NCBI GenBank assembly: GCA_012842085.1
Contig: DUTM01000009.1
Span: 124,001 to 188,000, forward strand
From: Mycobacteriales bacterium
GTDB lineage: Bacteria > Actinomycetota > Actinomycetes > Mycobacteriales > Mycobacteriaceae
Length of the DNA: 64,000 nucleotides
Direction: 5' to 3'
Below are positions 10,794-21,851 of the stretch, one piece after another. Position 1 is the stretch's first letter; each line of letters begins with the position of its first letter. The notes under the pieces are model-generated. The model worked only from the letters and a program-made list of their open reading frames with translations. It made no database searches and was not told the DNA's origin. A program made the translations under genes and the position numbers.

Positions 10794-10812
10794 CATAATA
10801 GAACAGTGTTCA
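10794..10812 (+). promoter_or_regulatory. bioA -10 element and BioQ-type operator overlapping the start codon
   Basis: CATAAT at 10794-10799 is followed 6 nt later by GTG 10806. The 13-mer AGAAC-AGT-GTTCA at 10800-10812 is one change from the perfect palindrome TGAAC-N3-GTTCA and resembles sites described for BioQ (TGAAC-N3-GTTAC in Corynebacterium, from memory). The operator covers the predicted transcription start and the start codon. The same arrangement occurs at bioB (13588-13606), including an identical 12-base stretch GTGTTCAATAAT. Confidence 0.7.
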
Positions 10813-12203
10813 ATAATTATTCTGATAAGCATTTAACCGCTCAAAAACGTTCGGATATCGAAAACTTTGATAGGGAACATTTGTGGCACCCATATAGTCC
10901 GCTTCCGGGGGTGGATAGTTGGGTTGTTTCTACAGCTGATGGACCTTACTTATACATCAGCCAGAAAGACTATGAGCCGACACGTGTGATTGACGCCATG
11001 AGTTCCTGGTGGGCAGCAGCCCACGGGTATCGGCATCCGCGGCTCAATGCTGCTGCGCAAAAACAGATTGATAATTTTTCGCATGTGATGTTTGGGGGAT
11101 TGACCCACGCTCCCGCCGTCGAGCTGGGTGAAAAACTGTTAGCCCTCACTCCCGCGGAGTTGGAAGCTATTTTCTACTGCGACTCAGGCTCTGTGTCAGT
11201 TGAGGTGGCCGTAAAAATAGCGCTTCAGTACTGGAAAGCGCATGAAGATCCGAAACTGCACCAGAAAACGCGTCTGCTTACTTGGCGGAGTGGCTACCAC
11301 GGAGACACTTTCACGCCGATGAGTGTGTGTGATCCCGAAGGGGGAATGCATTCTTTGTGGGAGGGCGTGGTGCGCAAGCAGATTTTTCTGCCACCGCCCC
11401 CAGCTGACAGTTCCTGCTCGCTTATGGGAGCGCCAGGAGAATTTGCCGACAGTAGCGCTGATGAGGACTTTAAGGAGTACCTGGATGAGGTTCGCGCAAT
11501 TCTCCACGACCGCTCGGACGAGATTGCAGCATTAATTATTGAGCCTGTGGTGCAAGGCGCTGGTGGTATGCGTTTTCATCGTCCCGAATTAGTGCAAAAA
11601 GTGGTGGAGCTTTGCCGCGAACATAATGTGTTGATCATATTTGATGAGATCGCAACTGGTTTTGGCCGCACGGGTCCGATGTTTGCGCTGGAAGAATGTG
11701 GCGTCACCCCCGACATTATGTGTATCGGCAAGGCGTTGACGGGAGGTTACCTCACTTCTGCGGCAGTACTCACCACGAAACATATCGGGGAAACCATTTC
11801 CTCCGGCACCGGTGCCTTAATGCACGGACCTACCTTTATGGGAAATCCATTGGCTTGTGCCATTGGGAGTGCTGCCGTCGACTTAGCGATGGAAGCTGTT
11901 GACGAAAAACGCAGTGTAATGATCGAAAAACTGCTCCGCAAGTATCTAGCACCCGCAGCAGAGTTGCCCGGGGTCAGTGACATTCGGGTGAAAGGTGCAA
12001 TTGGCGTTGTCGAAATGAAAGAACCAGTGGACATGGTGGCGGCGACTCGAGCTGCTATCGAGCAAGGGGTATGGATTCGCCCGTTTGGTCGCCTAATTTA
12101 TTGCATGCCGCCGTTTATTTGTGACGAGAAGCAGGTTAAAACTATTTGCGACGGCATGATCGCTGCCGCTTCCACATCGGGAAATCGCCAAAGTGATGAG
12201 TAA
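10806..12203 (+). CDS. bioA: adenosylmethionine-8-amino-7-oxononanoate aminotransferase
   Basis: Transfers the amino group of S-adenosylmethionine to 7-keto-8-aminopelargonate, giving 7,8-diaminopelargonate for biotin. A class III aminotransferase of about 465 residues with the BioA substrate motif REHLWHPYSP near the N-terminus, VIDAMSSWWAAAHGYRHP, and the PLP lysine in CIGKALTGGYLTSAA; FDEIATGFGRTG carries the PLP-ring Asp. GTG 10806 is chosen over the upstream in-frame ATG 10773. It lies 6 nt after a -10 hexamer, there is no ribosome site for 10773, and bioB starts at exactly the same place relative to its operator. The stop is 4 nt before bioD, so the two form one operon. Confidence 0.94.
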   Translation: MFNNYSDKHLTAQKRSDIENFDREHLWHPYSPLPGVDSWVVSTADGPYLYISQKDYEPTRVIDAMSSWWAAAHGYRHPRLNAAAQKQIDNFSHVMFGGLTHAPAVELGEKLLALTPAELEAIFYCDSGSVSVEVAVKIALQYWKAHEDPKLHQKTRLLTWRSGYHGDTFTPMSVCDPEGGMHSLWEGVVRKQIFLPPPPADSSCSLMGAPGEFADSSADEDFKEYLDEVRAILHDRSDEIAALIIEPVVQGAGGMRFHRPELVQKVVELCREHNVLIIFDEIATGFGRTGPMFALEECGVTPDIMCIGKALTGGYLTSAAVLTTKHIGETISSGTGALMHGPTFMGNPLACAIGSAAVDLAMEAVDEKRSVMIEKLLRKYLAPAAELPGVSDIRVKGAIGVVEMKEPVDMVAATRAAIEQGVWIRPFGRLIYCMPPFICDEKQVKTICDGMIAAASTSGNRQSDE

Positions 12204-12207
12204 ATAA

Positions 12208-12981
12208 ATGCGAATAATTTTTGTTACGGGAACTAATACGGATGTGGGTAAAACTGTTGCGACAGCATCTGCGGTGGCAGCTACCCACAGTGCGCAACCG
12301 GACCTAAAAATTGGGGTAATAAAACCTGCGCAGACTGGAGTTACGGAGGTTTCGGCAGAGCAACTGGGAGAGTGGGAGAGTGGGGACCGCGGAGATCTTG
12401 CGGCCATCCGAACACTCATCCCGTCGATTCCGCTGGTAGTTGACGAGTTCGTGCGATACCCAGAGCCCTTAGCTCCGGATTTAGCGGCGCGGAGAGCAAA
12501 GATGCCCCTTTATCCTGCGACGGTTTTTGCGGATGCTATTAGGAAACTCGCCCGCAATGTGGATGTTTTGTTTGTGGAGGGTGCCGGTGGGCTCTTGGTG
12601 GGACTTGGCGAAAGCTCAGCGGGGGAGCCAGTTACTGTGCTTACTATTGCCCAAGAGGTTGCGCGTGACACCGCCACGAAGGTTTCGTTCTTGCTGGTGT
12701 CACAACCGGATTTGGGGATGCTGAACCATTGTTTGCTGAGTGTCCGTGAAATTGAGCGAGCGGGTGTGCCGTGTGACGGAATTGTTTTGGGAACATGGCC
12801 GACTCAGCCCGACCTGGCAATGATGCTTAATCAGCAGGAAGTAACCCGAGTGACAAATGTTCCGGTTATTGCGCGGATACCGTCTTCATCGGGGTCGACA
12901 GCAGTTTTAGAGCCGGAGCTCAAAACGATAGTTGAAAGCCACAGTAGCGACTGGTGGCAGCAGCTGCCGTGGTTGGCTTAG
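12208..12981 (+). CDS. bioD: dethiobiotin synthetase
   Basis: ATP-dependent carboxylase that closes the ureido ring of dethiobiotin. The 257-residue protein starts with the P-loop FVTGTNTDVGKTV, followed by KPAQTG, and has VEGAGGLLVGL in the middle, all typical of BioD. It starts 4 nt after bioA and is almost certainly co-transcribed and co-repressed with it. Its last codon overlaps the 3' end of the convergent regulator gene at 12978 by 4 bp. No bioF (the enzyme that makes the BioA substrate) lies between bioA and bioD, unlike the M. tuberculosis order bioA-bioF1-bioD as I recall it. Confidence 0.95.
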   Translation: MRIIFVTGTNTDVGKTVATASAVAATHSAQPDLKIGVIKPAQTGVTEVSAEQLGEWESGDRGDLAAIRTLIPSIPLVVDEFVRYPEPLAPDLAARRAKMPLYPATVFADAIRKLARNVDVLFVEGAGGLLVGLGESSAGEPVTVLTIAQEVARDTATKVSFLLVSQPDLGMLNHCLLSVREIERAGVPCDGIVLGTWPTQPDLAMMLNQQEVTRVTNVPVIARIPSSSGSTAVLEPELKTIVESHSSDWWQQLPWLA

Positions 12982-13565
12982 TAGGTGGCCTCAATTCCCC
13001 GCATAAAGAGTGTCGCACCCAGCTGGAAGATATCGCTTTGAGGCGTGGTCGCTGCAGCTTCTGGGGGTGTTTCGGTGAGCTCCGTCAACTGTGTACGGCT
13101 TTGTTCATCAACACAAGCTCCCAATACGAACACGATGAGGGCATGTGCGGTGTCCAGTGAAGGGCTGTGTGCGCCGCTGTGTGTTTGTAAGATTTCTGCA
13201 AGGGTGTCGATGTGGGGGATGGTGCAAGTTTCTGCAGAAAATGCAGCACTTACCAGCTCTGCTCCATCTCGGTAATGCAAAAGCTTGGCGCGCAGATCCG
13301 AGAGTATCTGCAAGCACTGCTGCTGCCATTCGGGGAGGTCCTGATTTTCTAGGGAAGACTCAGAGAAGGCGGTAATGGGGCTGTTTAAAATATGCTCAGC
13401 CACAGCGCCTAGCAACGCCTGTTTGTGAGGAAAGTGCCAGTAGAGTGCTCCAGGCTGCACTTCAAGCAACGTTGCGACTTTTCGAATAGAGAGATCTTGG
13501 AGGCCGTAGCGCTGCAGAATTTCGGTCGCTGCGTCCACAATACGTTGTTGAGATAACTGCGTCAT
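12978..13565 (-). CDS. bioQ: TetR-family repressor of biotin genes, BioQ type
   Basis: A 195-residue TetR-family regulator. The N-terminal helix-turn-helix is clear (RIVDAATEILQRYG, then LSIRKVATLLEVQPGALYWHF at about residues 24-45), followed by an all-helical ligand domain without catalytic motifs. The assignment to BioQ rests on context: it is divergent from bioB, convergent with bioD, and matching TGAAC-N3-GTTCA-like palindromes overlap the starts of bioA and bioB. BioQ is the known TetR-type biotin regulator of corynebacteria and mycobacteria. ATG 13565 has GGAG a few bases upstream, so unlike bioA and bioB this gene has a leader. The bioB operator lies 29-41 bp upstream and may also control bioQ itself. 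Confidence 0.85.
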   Translation of the reverse strand: MTQLSQQRIVDAATEILQRYGLQDLSIRKVATLLEVQPGALYWHFPHKQALLGAVAEHILNSPITAFSESSLENQDLPEWQQQCLQILSDLRAKLLHYRDGAELVSAAFSAETCTIPHIDTLAEILQTHSGAHSPSLDTAHALIVFVLGACVDEQSRTQLTELTETPPEAAATTPQSDIFQLGATLFMRGIEATY

Positions 13566-13587
13566 GATGCTCCAAGAAGTGGAAATC

Positions 13588-13606
13588 TTTAATTAAACGG
13601 TGTTCA
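13588..13606 (+). promoter_or_regulatory. bioB -10 element and BioQ-type operator overlapping the start codon
   Basis: TTTAAT at 13588-13593 lies 6 nt before GTG 13600. The 13-mer TAAAC-GGT-GTTCA at 13594-13606 differs by one base from TGAAC-N3-GTTCA. In both bio promoters the start GTG sits 6 bases into the operator. The site is shared with the divergent regulator gene. Confidence 0.7.
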
Positions 13607-14637
13607 ATAATGTTATGTCTCAAGCACATTCTACGGTAGAAGAAACCCACGTCCTCGATAAAGCACGCGAATATAGCCTGGTGCGGGGAGAATCCCTGCC
13701 AGAAGAAGATATTTTGCGAGTACTGCAACTCCCGGATGAGGAAGTGCGTGACGCACTGGCATTGGCACAAGAAGTCCGTGAAAAATGGCTGGGCAAAAAA
13801 GTTGAGCTAGAGGGCATTGTGAGCCTCAAGACAGGGGGCTGCCCCGAAGACTGTCACTTCTGCGCTCAATCAGGTCTTTTCAAATCTCCGGTACGTAGTG
13901 CCTGGATTGACATTCCCGAAGTGGTTGAGTCAGCCAAACACAGTGCAAAAACTGGCGCCACCGAATTTTGCTTGGTGGCAGCGGTGCGCGGGCCAGATAA
14001 AAAACTGATGAGCCAATTGAAGGCCGCCGTCGAAGCTATCCGAGCAGAGGTAGATATCCACATTGCCTGCTCCCTGGGAATGCTCACGGACGAGCAAGCT
14101 GATGAACTGGCTGAGATGGGGATACACCGCTACAACCACAACCTCGAAACTGCCCGCTCCTTCTTCCCAGAAGTTGTTACTTCACACAGTTGGGAAACCC
14201 GTATGGAGACTCTTCAGCGGGTGCGGGACCGGGGCATTAAATTGTGTTGCGGCGGCATTATCGGACTGGGTGAAACTCTCGAGCAACGTGCCGAATTTGC
14301 ACATCAGCTGGCAGAACTAGGCCCCACCGAGGTGCCTATTAATTTCCTTAATCCGCGTCCCGGAACTCCCTTCGAGGATCGTCCCCTGGTCCCGATGATG
14401 GATGCTCTGCGCACTATTGCCGCATTTCGTTTTGCGCTTCCGCACGCCACCTTGCGCTTTGCGGGAGGTCGAGAAATTACGCTCGGTGACGAAGGTATGA
14501 AAGAAGGTCTACTGGGAGGTATCAACGGATTCATTGCAGGCAACTACCTCACCACTTTGGGCTGCTCCCCAGAACGTGACCTAGATATTCTCGATGAGCT
14601 GCGCATACCTATCAAAAATAAGGATGAGGTTGATTAA
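13600..14637 (+). CDS. bioB: biotin synthase
   Basis: Radical SAM enzyme that inserts sulfur into dethiobiotin. The CxxxCxxC motif that holds the [4Fe-4S] cluster is [13 protein letters not shown] (C81, C85, C88 from GTG 13600). The C-terminal half has the BioB segments [24 protein letters not shown] and [14 protein letters not shown]. Length 345 residues is normal. GTG 13600 is preferred because it has a -10 hexamer 6 nt upstream and aligns with the bioA start in its operator. An in-frame ATG at 13615 would remove only five residues. Its TAA overlaps the ATG of the next small gene, which suggests translational coupling. Confidence 0.95.
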   Translation: MFNNVMSQAHSTVEETHVLDKAREYSLVRGESLPEEDILRVLQLPDEEVRDALALAQEVREKWLGKKVELEGIVSLKTGGCPEDCHFCAQSGLFKSPVRSAWIDIPEVVESAKHSAKTGATEFCLVAAVRGPDKKLMSQLKAAVEAIRAEVDIHIACSLGMLTDEQADELAEMGIHRYNHNLETARSFFPEVVTSHSWETRMETLQRVRDRGIKLCCGGIIGLGETLEQRAEFAHQLAELGPTEVPINFLNPRPGTPFEDRPLVPMMDALRTIAAFRFALPHATLRFAGGREITLGDEGMKEGLLGGINGFIAGNYLTTLGCSPERDLDILDELRIPIKNKDEVD

Positions 14638-14888
14638 TGCGGCCCGTCACCAGCACCGAATTACGGGATTTTATTTTTAAAGGAAAACCCTTTCTGTTCG
14701 ACCCATATCGGGGAGTGGATCTTACCCAGGAAAAGCCCGCGCCTTTTAAAGCGGCCGAACTAGGGTTGGAGCCATTTCGTTACTGTCCGCTGTGTGGGCG
14801 GCGCATGGTCACCCAAGTGGTTCCTACCGGATGGACCGCTATTTGTTCCCGGCACGGAAAAATTTCCTCATATTATTTCGAGCACTAG
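14637..14888 (+). CDS. bsaP: small biotin synthase auxiliary protein, BsaP-like
   Basis: An 83-residue protein whose ATG shares a base with the bioB stop codon. Near its C-terminus it has a CxxC pair, YCPLCGRR (C50, C53), then C70 and H73 in AICSRHG, a pattern that could hold a metal or iron-sulfur cluster. Mycobacteria have a small gene at the same position (Rv1590), and from memory its product, BsaP, supports BioB activity. That match and the coupling to bioB are the basis for the name. I have not aligned the sequences beyond this pattern. Confidence 0.8.
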   Translation: MRPVTSTELRDFIFKGKPFLFDPYRGVDLTQEKPAPFKAAELGLEPFRYCPLCGRRMVTQVVPTGWTAICSRHGKISSYYFEH

Positions 14889-14895
14889 TGGCCGA

Positions 14896-15594
14896 TTAGT
14901 TTTGGGGGCGGCGCAGAATCGCGCTGGAGTCCGTCACGCGACATTCGTTGTGAACAAACGCATAGAGCTTTGCGGGGCGGCCCCCTTCGTCGCCCGGTTC
15001 CGAATAGTTTCCAGTCGGCTGGATGACTCCCCGGCGTTGCAAGGTTCGTTGCAAATTTGTGGCATCAACTCGGTACCCCAATGCTGCTTCATAGATTTTT
15101 CGCAATTGTGAAATCGTGAAGGTGGCGGGGGAGAGGGCAAAGCCCAAGTTCGTGTATCCCAATTTAGAGAGCAGCCGTTCTTGTGCAGCAGCGATGACGG
15201 CTGCATGGTCTGCCACCGTGTCGGGAAGTGCATCCACCGGAATCCATTGGGTGTCGTCCGGCAAAGTGGGCTCGGACGTGGTCGGGATGATACCCATAAA
15301 AGCGCACAGTACGACGCGTCCGTCACTACGGCGGTTCGGTTGTGAAAAAACTTGCAATTGCTCTAGGTGTGACAAAGAATGCACATCGACTTTTTCGGAG
15401 AGTTGACGTTCCGCAGACTCCTGAATGTTTTCATCATCCCGCAGCCAACCTCCTGGTAGAGACCATAATGAGACGTCATCCACGCGGGATTGTTCCCACA
15501 GCAGCGTGTGTAAGCGCAGGCGTCCAGAATTTTCGCAACGCCGAATTTGGAAGACAGTTACGCGTACTTCCAATCTGCTGGTAACATTCCACAT
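14896..15594 (-). CDS. nrtR: NrtR-type Nudix transcriptional regulator of NAD synthesis
   Basis: A 232-residue protein with an N-terminal Nudix fold (about 5-145) and a C-terminal winged helix (about 155-225; FTISQLRKIYEAALG, then GRPAKLYAF), the two-part layout of NrtR. The Nudix box is degenerate: from LPGGWLRDDE on, the usual REUxEE reads RQLSEK, so hydrolysis is probably lost, as in many NrtR proteins that instead sense ADP-ribose or related NAD metabolites. It is divergent from nadABC and a palindrome touches its own start codon. On the minus strand TATAAT ends 8 nt before ATG 15594, so the mRNA likely has almost no leader and the regulator likely controls itself. Confidence 0.87.
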   Translation of the reverse strand: MWNVTSRLEVRVTVFQIRRCENSGRLRLHTLLWEQSRVDDVSLWSLPGGWLRDDENIQESAERQLSEKVDVHSLSHLEQLQVFSQPNRRSDGRVVLCAFMGIIPTTSEPTLPDDTQWIPVDALPDTVADHAAVIAAAQERLLSKLGYTNLGFALSPATFTISQLRKIYEAALGYRVDATNLQRTLQRRGVIQPTGNYSEPGDEGGRPAKLYAFVHNECRVTDSSAILRRPQN

Positions 15595-15595
15595 A

Positions 15596-15618
15596 GTTTT
15601 CGATTATAAGTCGAAAAC
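15596..15618. promoter_or_regulatory. NrtR-type operator between nrtR and nadA
   Basis: A perfect inverted repeat GTTTTCGA-N7-TCGAAAAC, flanked by TA on both outer sides with one inserted C on the right. It contains the minus-strand TATAAT of nrtR (15608-15603) and a plus-strand TATAAG (15605-15610). It is the only strong palindrome in the nrtR-nadA gap. Assignment to NrtR is by position and protein family. Confidence 0.7.
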
Positions 15619-15669
15619 CTAGCGAGTGGTACGGATACCGCTTTTTTGTGACAACCCGGAGAAATTATT

Positions 15670-16731
15670 ATGACTGCAACTACTAGCGCAAAACTCGAGT
15701 CACCGCTACTTGCCCAGGTTTATCAAGACGAAGATGGTGTCTACCGAGGTGTTGAAGGTAATGCAGAGTGGGCAGCAGAAATTCGCAGACTTGCGGACGC
15801 CCGCGATGCCGTCATTTTGGCTCACAACTACGAACTGCCCGAAATTCAGGACATCGCCCACCACACGGGGGACTCCTTGGCTCTTTCGCGCGTAGCTGCA
15901 GAAGACAAACATTCCACCATCGTTTTTTGTGGAGTGCACTTCATGGCAGAAACCGCCAAAATTCTTTCTCCAGAAAAAACTGTTCTTATTCCGGATGCCA
16001 AAGCTGGCTGTTCACTAGCCGATTCCATTACCGCCCAACAACTAGCTGACTGGAAGGCACAATATCCTGATGCGCTGGTTGTTAGCTACGTCAACACCAC
16101 CGCAGGTGTTAAGGCGTTGACGGATGTTTGCTGCACCTCCTCGAACGCGGTAGACGTGGTGAAGTCCCTGCCTGCCGACAAGGAGATCCTTTTCTGCCCG
16201 GATAAAAACCTGGGAGCGCATGTGAAGCGCATGACGGGCCGCGACAATATCCACATTTGGGATGGCGCCTGCCACGTCCATGAAGAGATCACCGGCGACA
16301 TGATTGCCGGAAGCGCCAAAAAACAGCCTAATGCCGACCTCTATGTTCACCCGGAATGTGGCGGTACCAATGCGGCACTTGATTTGGCGGACGATGGTGT
16401 AGTTTCCGCAGACCAGGTTAAGGTGCTTTCCACCGGCGGCATGCTTACCGCCGCTGAACAGGGCGTAGCAGACGGTAAGAAGAACGACGTGTTGGTTGCT
16501 ACCGAGATTGGCATGCTGCACCAACTGCAGCGCGCTGATTCCTCCCGGCGGTTCATTCCGGTTAATCCGGAAGCATCTTGCCCCTTTATGAAGCGCATTA
16601 CTCCGGCAGCTTTACTCAAATCTCTGTGTGATGGAACTGACGAGATCGAACTTGAGCGCGATGTTATTGATGCTGCTTTTAAAGCCGTCGACCGTATGAT
16701 TGCGATCGGAAATAGCCCCGCCACACGTTAA
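15670..16731 (+). CDS. nadA: quinolinate synthase NadA
   Basis: Condenses iminoaspartate with dihydroxyacetone phosphate to quinolinate, using a [4Fe-4S] cluster. The three conserved cysteines of the cluster are visible as [14 protein letters not shown] (C87), VHPECGG (C230) and NPEASCPFM (C304). Other family segments include [13 protein letters not shown] and GCSLADSI. The length of 353 residues matches actinobacterial NadA. ATG 15670 follows CCGGAGAAA at about 9 nt. First gene of nadA-nadB-nadC (gaps 23 and 11 bp), divergent from nrtR and probably repressed by it. Confidence 0.96.
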   Translation: MTATTSAKLESPLLAQVYQDEDGVYRGVEGNAEWAAEIRRLADARDAVILAHNYELPEIQDIAHHTGDSLALSRVAAEDKHSTIVFCGVHFMAETAKILSPEKTVLIPDAKAGCSLADSITAQQLADWKAQYPDALVVSYVNTTAGVKALTDVCCTSSNAVDVVKSLPADKEILFCPDKNLGAHVKRMTGRDNIHIWDGACHVHEEITGDMIAGSAKKQPNADLYVHPECGGTNAALDLADDGVVSADQVKVLSTGGMLTAAEQGVADGKKNDVLVATEIGMLHQLQRADSSRRFIPVNPEASCPFMKRITPAALLKSLCDGTDEIELERDVIDAAFKAVDRMIAIGNSPATR

Positions 16732-16754
16732 TAACCCACTTCTAAGAAGGACTC

Positions 16755-18422
16755 ATGGCTACACCGTGGATCATGGACTGCGACCTCGTCATTATTGGGG
16801 CCGGAGTAGCCGGACTTAGTGCTGCTGTAGCAGCCCGCGAACAAGGATTACGCACCCTCATTATCGACAAAGGGCGCTGGTCTGAGGGAGCACGAAAAAT
16901 ACCTCGTTATCCCAATGCCGCCACCAAGATCGCCCAGGGCGGAATAGCCGTTACTGGTCTCACCGACCAAGAAGAAACCACACCACTTTCGGAAGCGTTG
17001 GCTGTGCATGTGGCAGATACGCTGGATGCGGGTGCTGGTTTATGCGATAAAACCGCAGTTGAGTCCATTATCGCGGGCGGTGGAGAAGCCGTCCAGAAAC
17101 TTATTGATGTGGGCGGTGTCTTCGACAGGACTGCCCGGGGGGAATGGAAACGCACCCGGGAAGGTGGGCATTCCGTCCGTCGAATTATTCATGCGGGTGG
17201 TGACGCCACCGGTGCCGAGGTGCAACGTGCCTTAGAGGAGGCGAGCGCCGGTATTGCCTGCTTGCAGAATGCGCGAGCCACCACCATCCTCACCGATAAG
17301 GACGGGGTGCTGGGCGTCGGGGTTAATGATCCGCGCGGAGTCGGCTATATTGCGACCCCCGCCGTACTTCTTGCCACCGGCGGTAACGGCCAGCTTTTCA
17401 ACGTCACCACCAGCCCAGAAGGTGTGCGAGGGGAGGGACTTTCGCTCGCTTTGCGGGCCGGAGCACGAGTCGCTGACCTGGAATTCACTCAATTCCATCC
17501 CACGGTTCTCTTCGACGCGAAACGTATTGGTCGCCGCCCCCTCATTTCGGAAGCGGTCCGCGGTGAAGGTGCTCTACTCTACGACAGTGCGGGCAATCGT
17601 CTGATGGAAGGGATCGATCCGCGGCTGGAACTGGCACCGCGAGACATTGTCGCCCGCGCAATCGCCCTCCGGCTGGCAGAAACTGGCACCGACTGCGCTT
17701 GGCTTGATGGAACTGGTATTGCGGATTTCCACAAGCGTTTCCCAACGGTGACCGAAAACTGCTTAGAAGCCGGCATCGATCCGCAACATGAGCGCATACC
17801 GATAGCACCCGCCGCCCACTACCAAAGTGGCGGAATTGTGGCCGACACCTATGGCCGCACCGACGTGCCAGGGCTCTTCGCCGCAGGGGAGTGCGCCCGC
17901 ACTGGTTTGCATGGAGCGAACCGTCTCGCCTCCAACAGCCTGCTGGAAGGGCTAGTCGTCGGTTTCCGAGTTCCGCAGGAAGCACGGGCGCGTCTGCTTG
18001 CTCGCGGAAAGATCAGCAGCGGCGATATTGCGCGCGCATGGGCCCGCGATGCACGTGCACACCAGCGAGATTACCCCTATGGGGACACTCCGGTGCAGCG
18101 CCGTCAGGAACGCCGTCAACTGCAAAAACTTATGAGCAGCAAAGTGGGTGTTACCCGCTCAGCAGCACCACTGCAGGAAGCCGTAGACGAACTAACAACT
18201 ATGCACACGACGTTGTCACGACGCATGCATGACACAGTTCAATTGTGCAGCATGATCGCAGAAGCCGCGCTACTGAGAGAAGAGACGCGCGGTGGACACA
18301 CGCGGCTAGATTATCCAGCGCAAAATCCGGATCTTCGCTACAGCCGAGTCTTCGCTCTAAACTCAGAGGGAGACCCAGAGCACACGACAGAAATTCATCC
18401 TCAGCCCCGTCAAAACAAGTAA
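16755..18422 (+). CDS. nadB: L-aspartate oxidase
   Basis: FAD enzyme that oxidises aspartate to iminoaspartate for NadA. The FAD-binding dinucleotide fold is at the N-terminus (DLVIIGAGVAGLSAA), the flavin/substrate segment is LATGGNGQLF, and the C-terminal signature is GLFAAGECARTGLHGANRL followed by ASNSLLEGLV. The 555-residue length is normal. ATG 16755 has AAGAAGGA upstream. It is 23 bp after nadA and 11 bp before nadC, so the three make one unit. Confidence 0.96.
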   Translation: MATPWIMDCDLVIIGAGVAGLSAAVAAREQGLRTLIIDKGRWSEGARKIPRYPNAATKIAQGGIAVTGLTDQEETTPLSEALAVHVADTLDAGAGLCDKTAVESIIAGGGEAVQKLIDVGGVFDRTARGEWKRTREGGHSVRRIIHAGGDATGAEVQRALEEASAGIACLQNARATTILTDKDGVLGVGVNDPRGVGYIATPAVLLATGGNGQLFNVTTSPEGVRGEGLSLALRAGARVADLEFTQFHPTVLFDAKRIGRRPLISEAVRGEGALLYDSAGNRLMEGIDPRLELAPRDIVARAIALRLAETGTDCAWLDGTGIADFHKRFPTVTENCLEAGIDPQHERIPIAPAAHYQSGGIVADTYGRTDVPGLFAAGECARTGLHGANRLASNSLLEGLVVGFRVPQEARARLLARGKISSGDIARAWARDARAHQRDYPYGDTPVQRRQERRQLQKLMSSKVGVTRSAAPLQEAVDELTTMHTTLSRRMHDTVQLCSMIAEAALLREETRGGHTRLDYPAQNPDLRYSRVFALNSEGDPEHTTEIHPQPRQNK

Positions 18423-18433
18423 CTGGAGCCACA

Positions 18434-19309
18434 ATGATCAACACAACAAATACTCCCCTCACTCCTCCCAGCGTCGAGGAAATGCGGCGCGTGGTGCGTT
18501 TGGCACTGGAAGAAGACCTGCGATGGGGACCGGACGTTACTACCTTGGCCACTGTTCCAGCAGATGCGACCGCCACGGCACAGGTGCGCACCCGGGAAGA
18601 AGGTATCGTTTGCGGACTGCCGGTAGCACGGATTGTTCTGGATGAAGTCGTGGGACCCGACAAATATGAATTTGAAGTGCATGCGGATGACGGCGACCGA
18701 GTACAGCCGGGTGACGTTGTGGTACAGATTGTGGCACCCACGCAAGCTTTGCTGACCGCGGAACGCACCCTCCTCAATATCATGACTCACTTGTCTGGTA
18801 TTGCGACAGCCACCGACCAGTGGATGCAGGCAATGCGCAATACAAAATGTGTTGTTCGGGACACTCGCAAAACTCTGCCCGGCCTGCGCGAACTAGAAAA
18901 ATACGCGGTACGGGCTGGCGGTGGAATGAACCACCGCATGGGGTTGGGAGACGCAGCTCTTATCAAAGACAACCACGTCGTGGCAGCTGGCGGGGTAGTG
19001 CCCGCACTACAAGCAGTTAAAGCGCAGTACCCGGATAAACCCACCGAAGTGGAAGTTGATTCTCTCCAACAACTGCGGGAAGTACTTGCCGAAGGTGTCG
19101 GCTTGGTTCTCCTCGACAATATGGATTTGGAGATGACGAAAGAAGCAGTCGCCATCCGGGACGAACTAGCACCCGGGACTAGTTTGGAATCATCCGGCGG
19201 ACTGACTCTCGCCGATGCCAAAGATTATGCTGCTACCGGCGTGGATTATGTAGCAGTGGGAGGACTCACCCACTCGGTGAAAGTTCTCGATCTCGGCTTA
19301 GACATGTAA
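18434..19309 (+). CDS. nadC: nicotinate-nucleotide pyrophosphorylase (quinolinate phosphoribosyltransferase)
   Basis: Makes nicotinate mononucleotide from quinolinate and PRPP, third step of de novo NAD synthesis. Type II PRTase fold with the signature RDTRKTLPGLRELEKYAV, then GGGMNHRMGLGDAALIKDNH, EVEVDSLQQL and the C-terminal ESSGGLTL-like and DYVAVGGLTHS segments. The frame extends upstream to 18245 inside nadB, but ATG 18434, with CTGGAGCC just before it, gives the usual N-terminus and 291 residues. It is followed after 44 bp by hisD; a GATAAT at 19319-19324 may add a his promoter there. Confidence 0.95.
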   Translation: MINTTNTPLTPPSVEEMRRVVRLALEEDLRWGPDVTTLATVPADATATAQVRTREEGIVCGLPVARIVLDEVVGPDKYEFEVHADDGDRVQPGDVVVQIVAPTQALLTAERTLLNIMTHLSGIATATDQWMQAMRNTKCVVRDTRKTLPGLRELEKYAVRAGGGMNHRMGLGDAALIKDNHVVAAGGVVPALQAVKAQYPDKPTEVEVDSLQQLREVLAEGVGLVLLDNMDLEMTKEAVAIRDELAPGTSLESSGGLTLADAKDYAATGVDYVAVGGLTHSVKVLDLGLDM

Positions 19310-19353
19310 AAGCACTAAGATAATAGGCATTGCTAACTTCCGAAAGGATAACC

Positions 19354-21833
<2,480 letters not shown>

Positions 21834-21851
21834 ACATGACAAAGTAGAGAT

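Noticed and set aside
18245-18433. Upstream extension of nadC into nadB
   Set aside because: No ribosome site, overlap with the nadB C-terminus, and a good start at ATG 18434.
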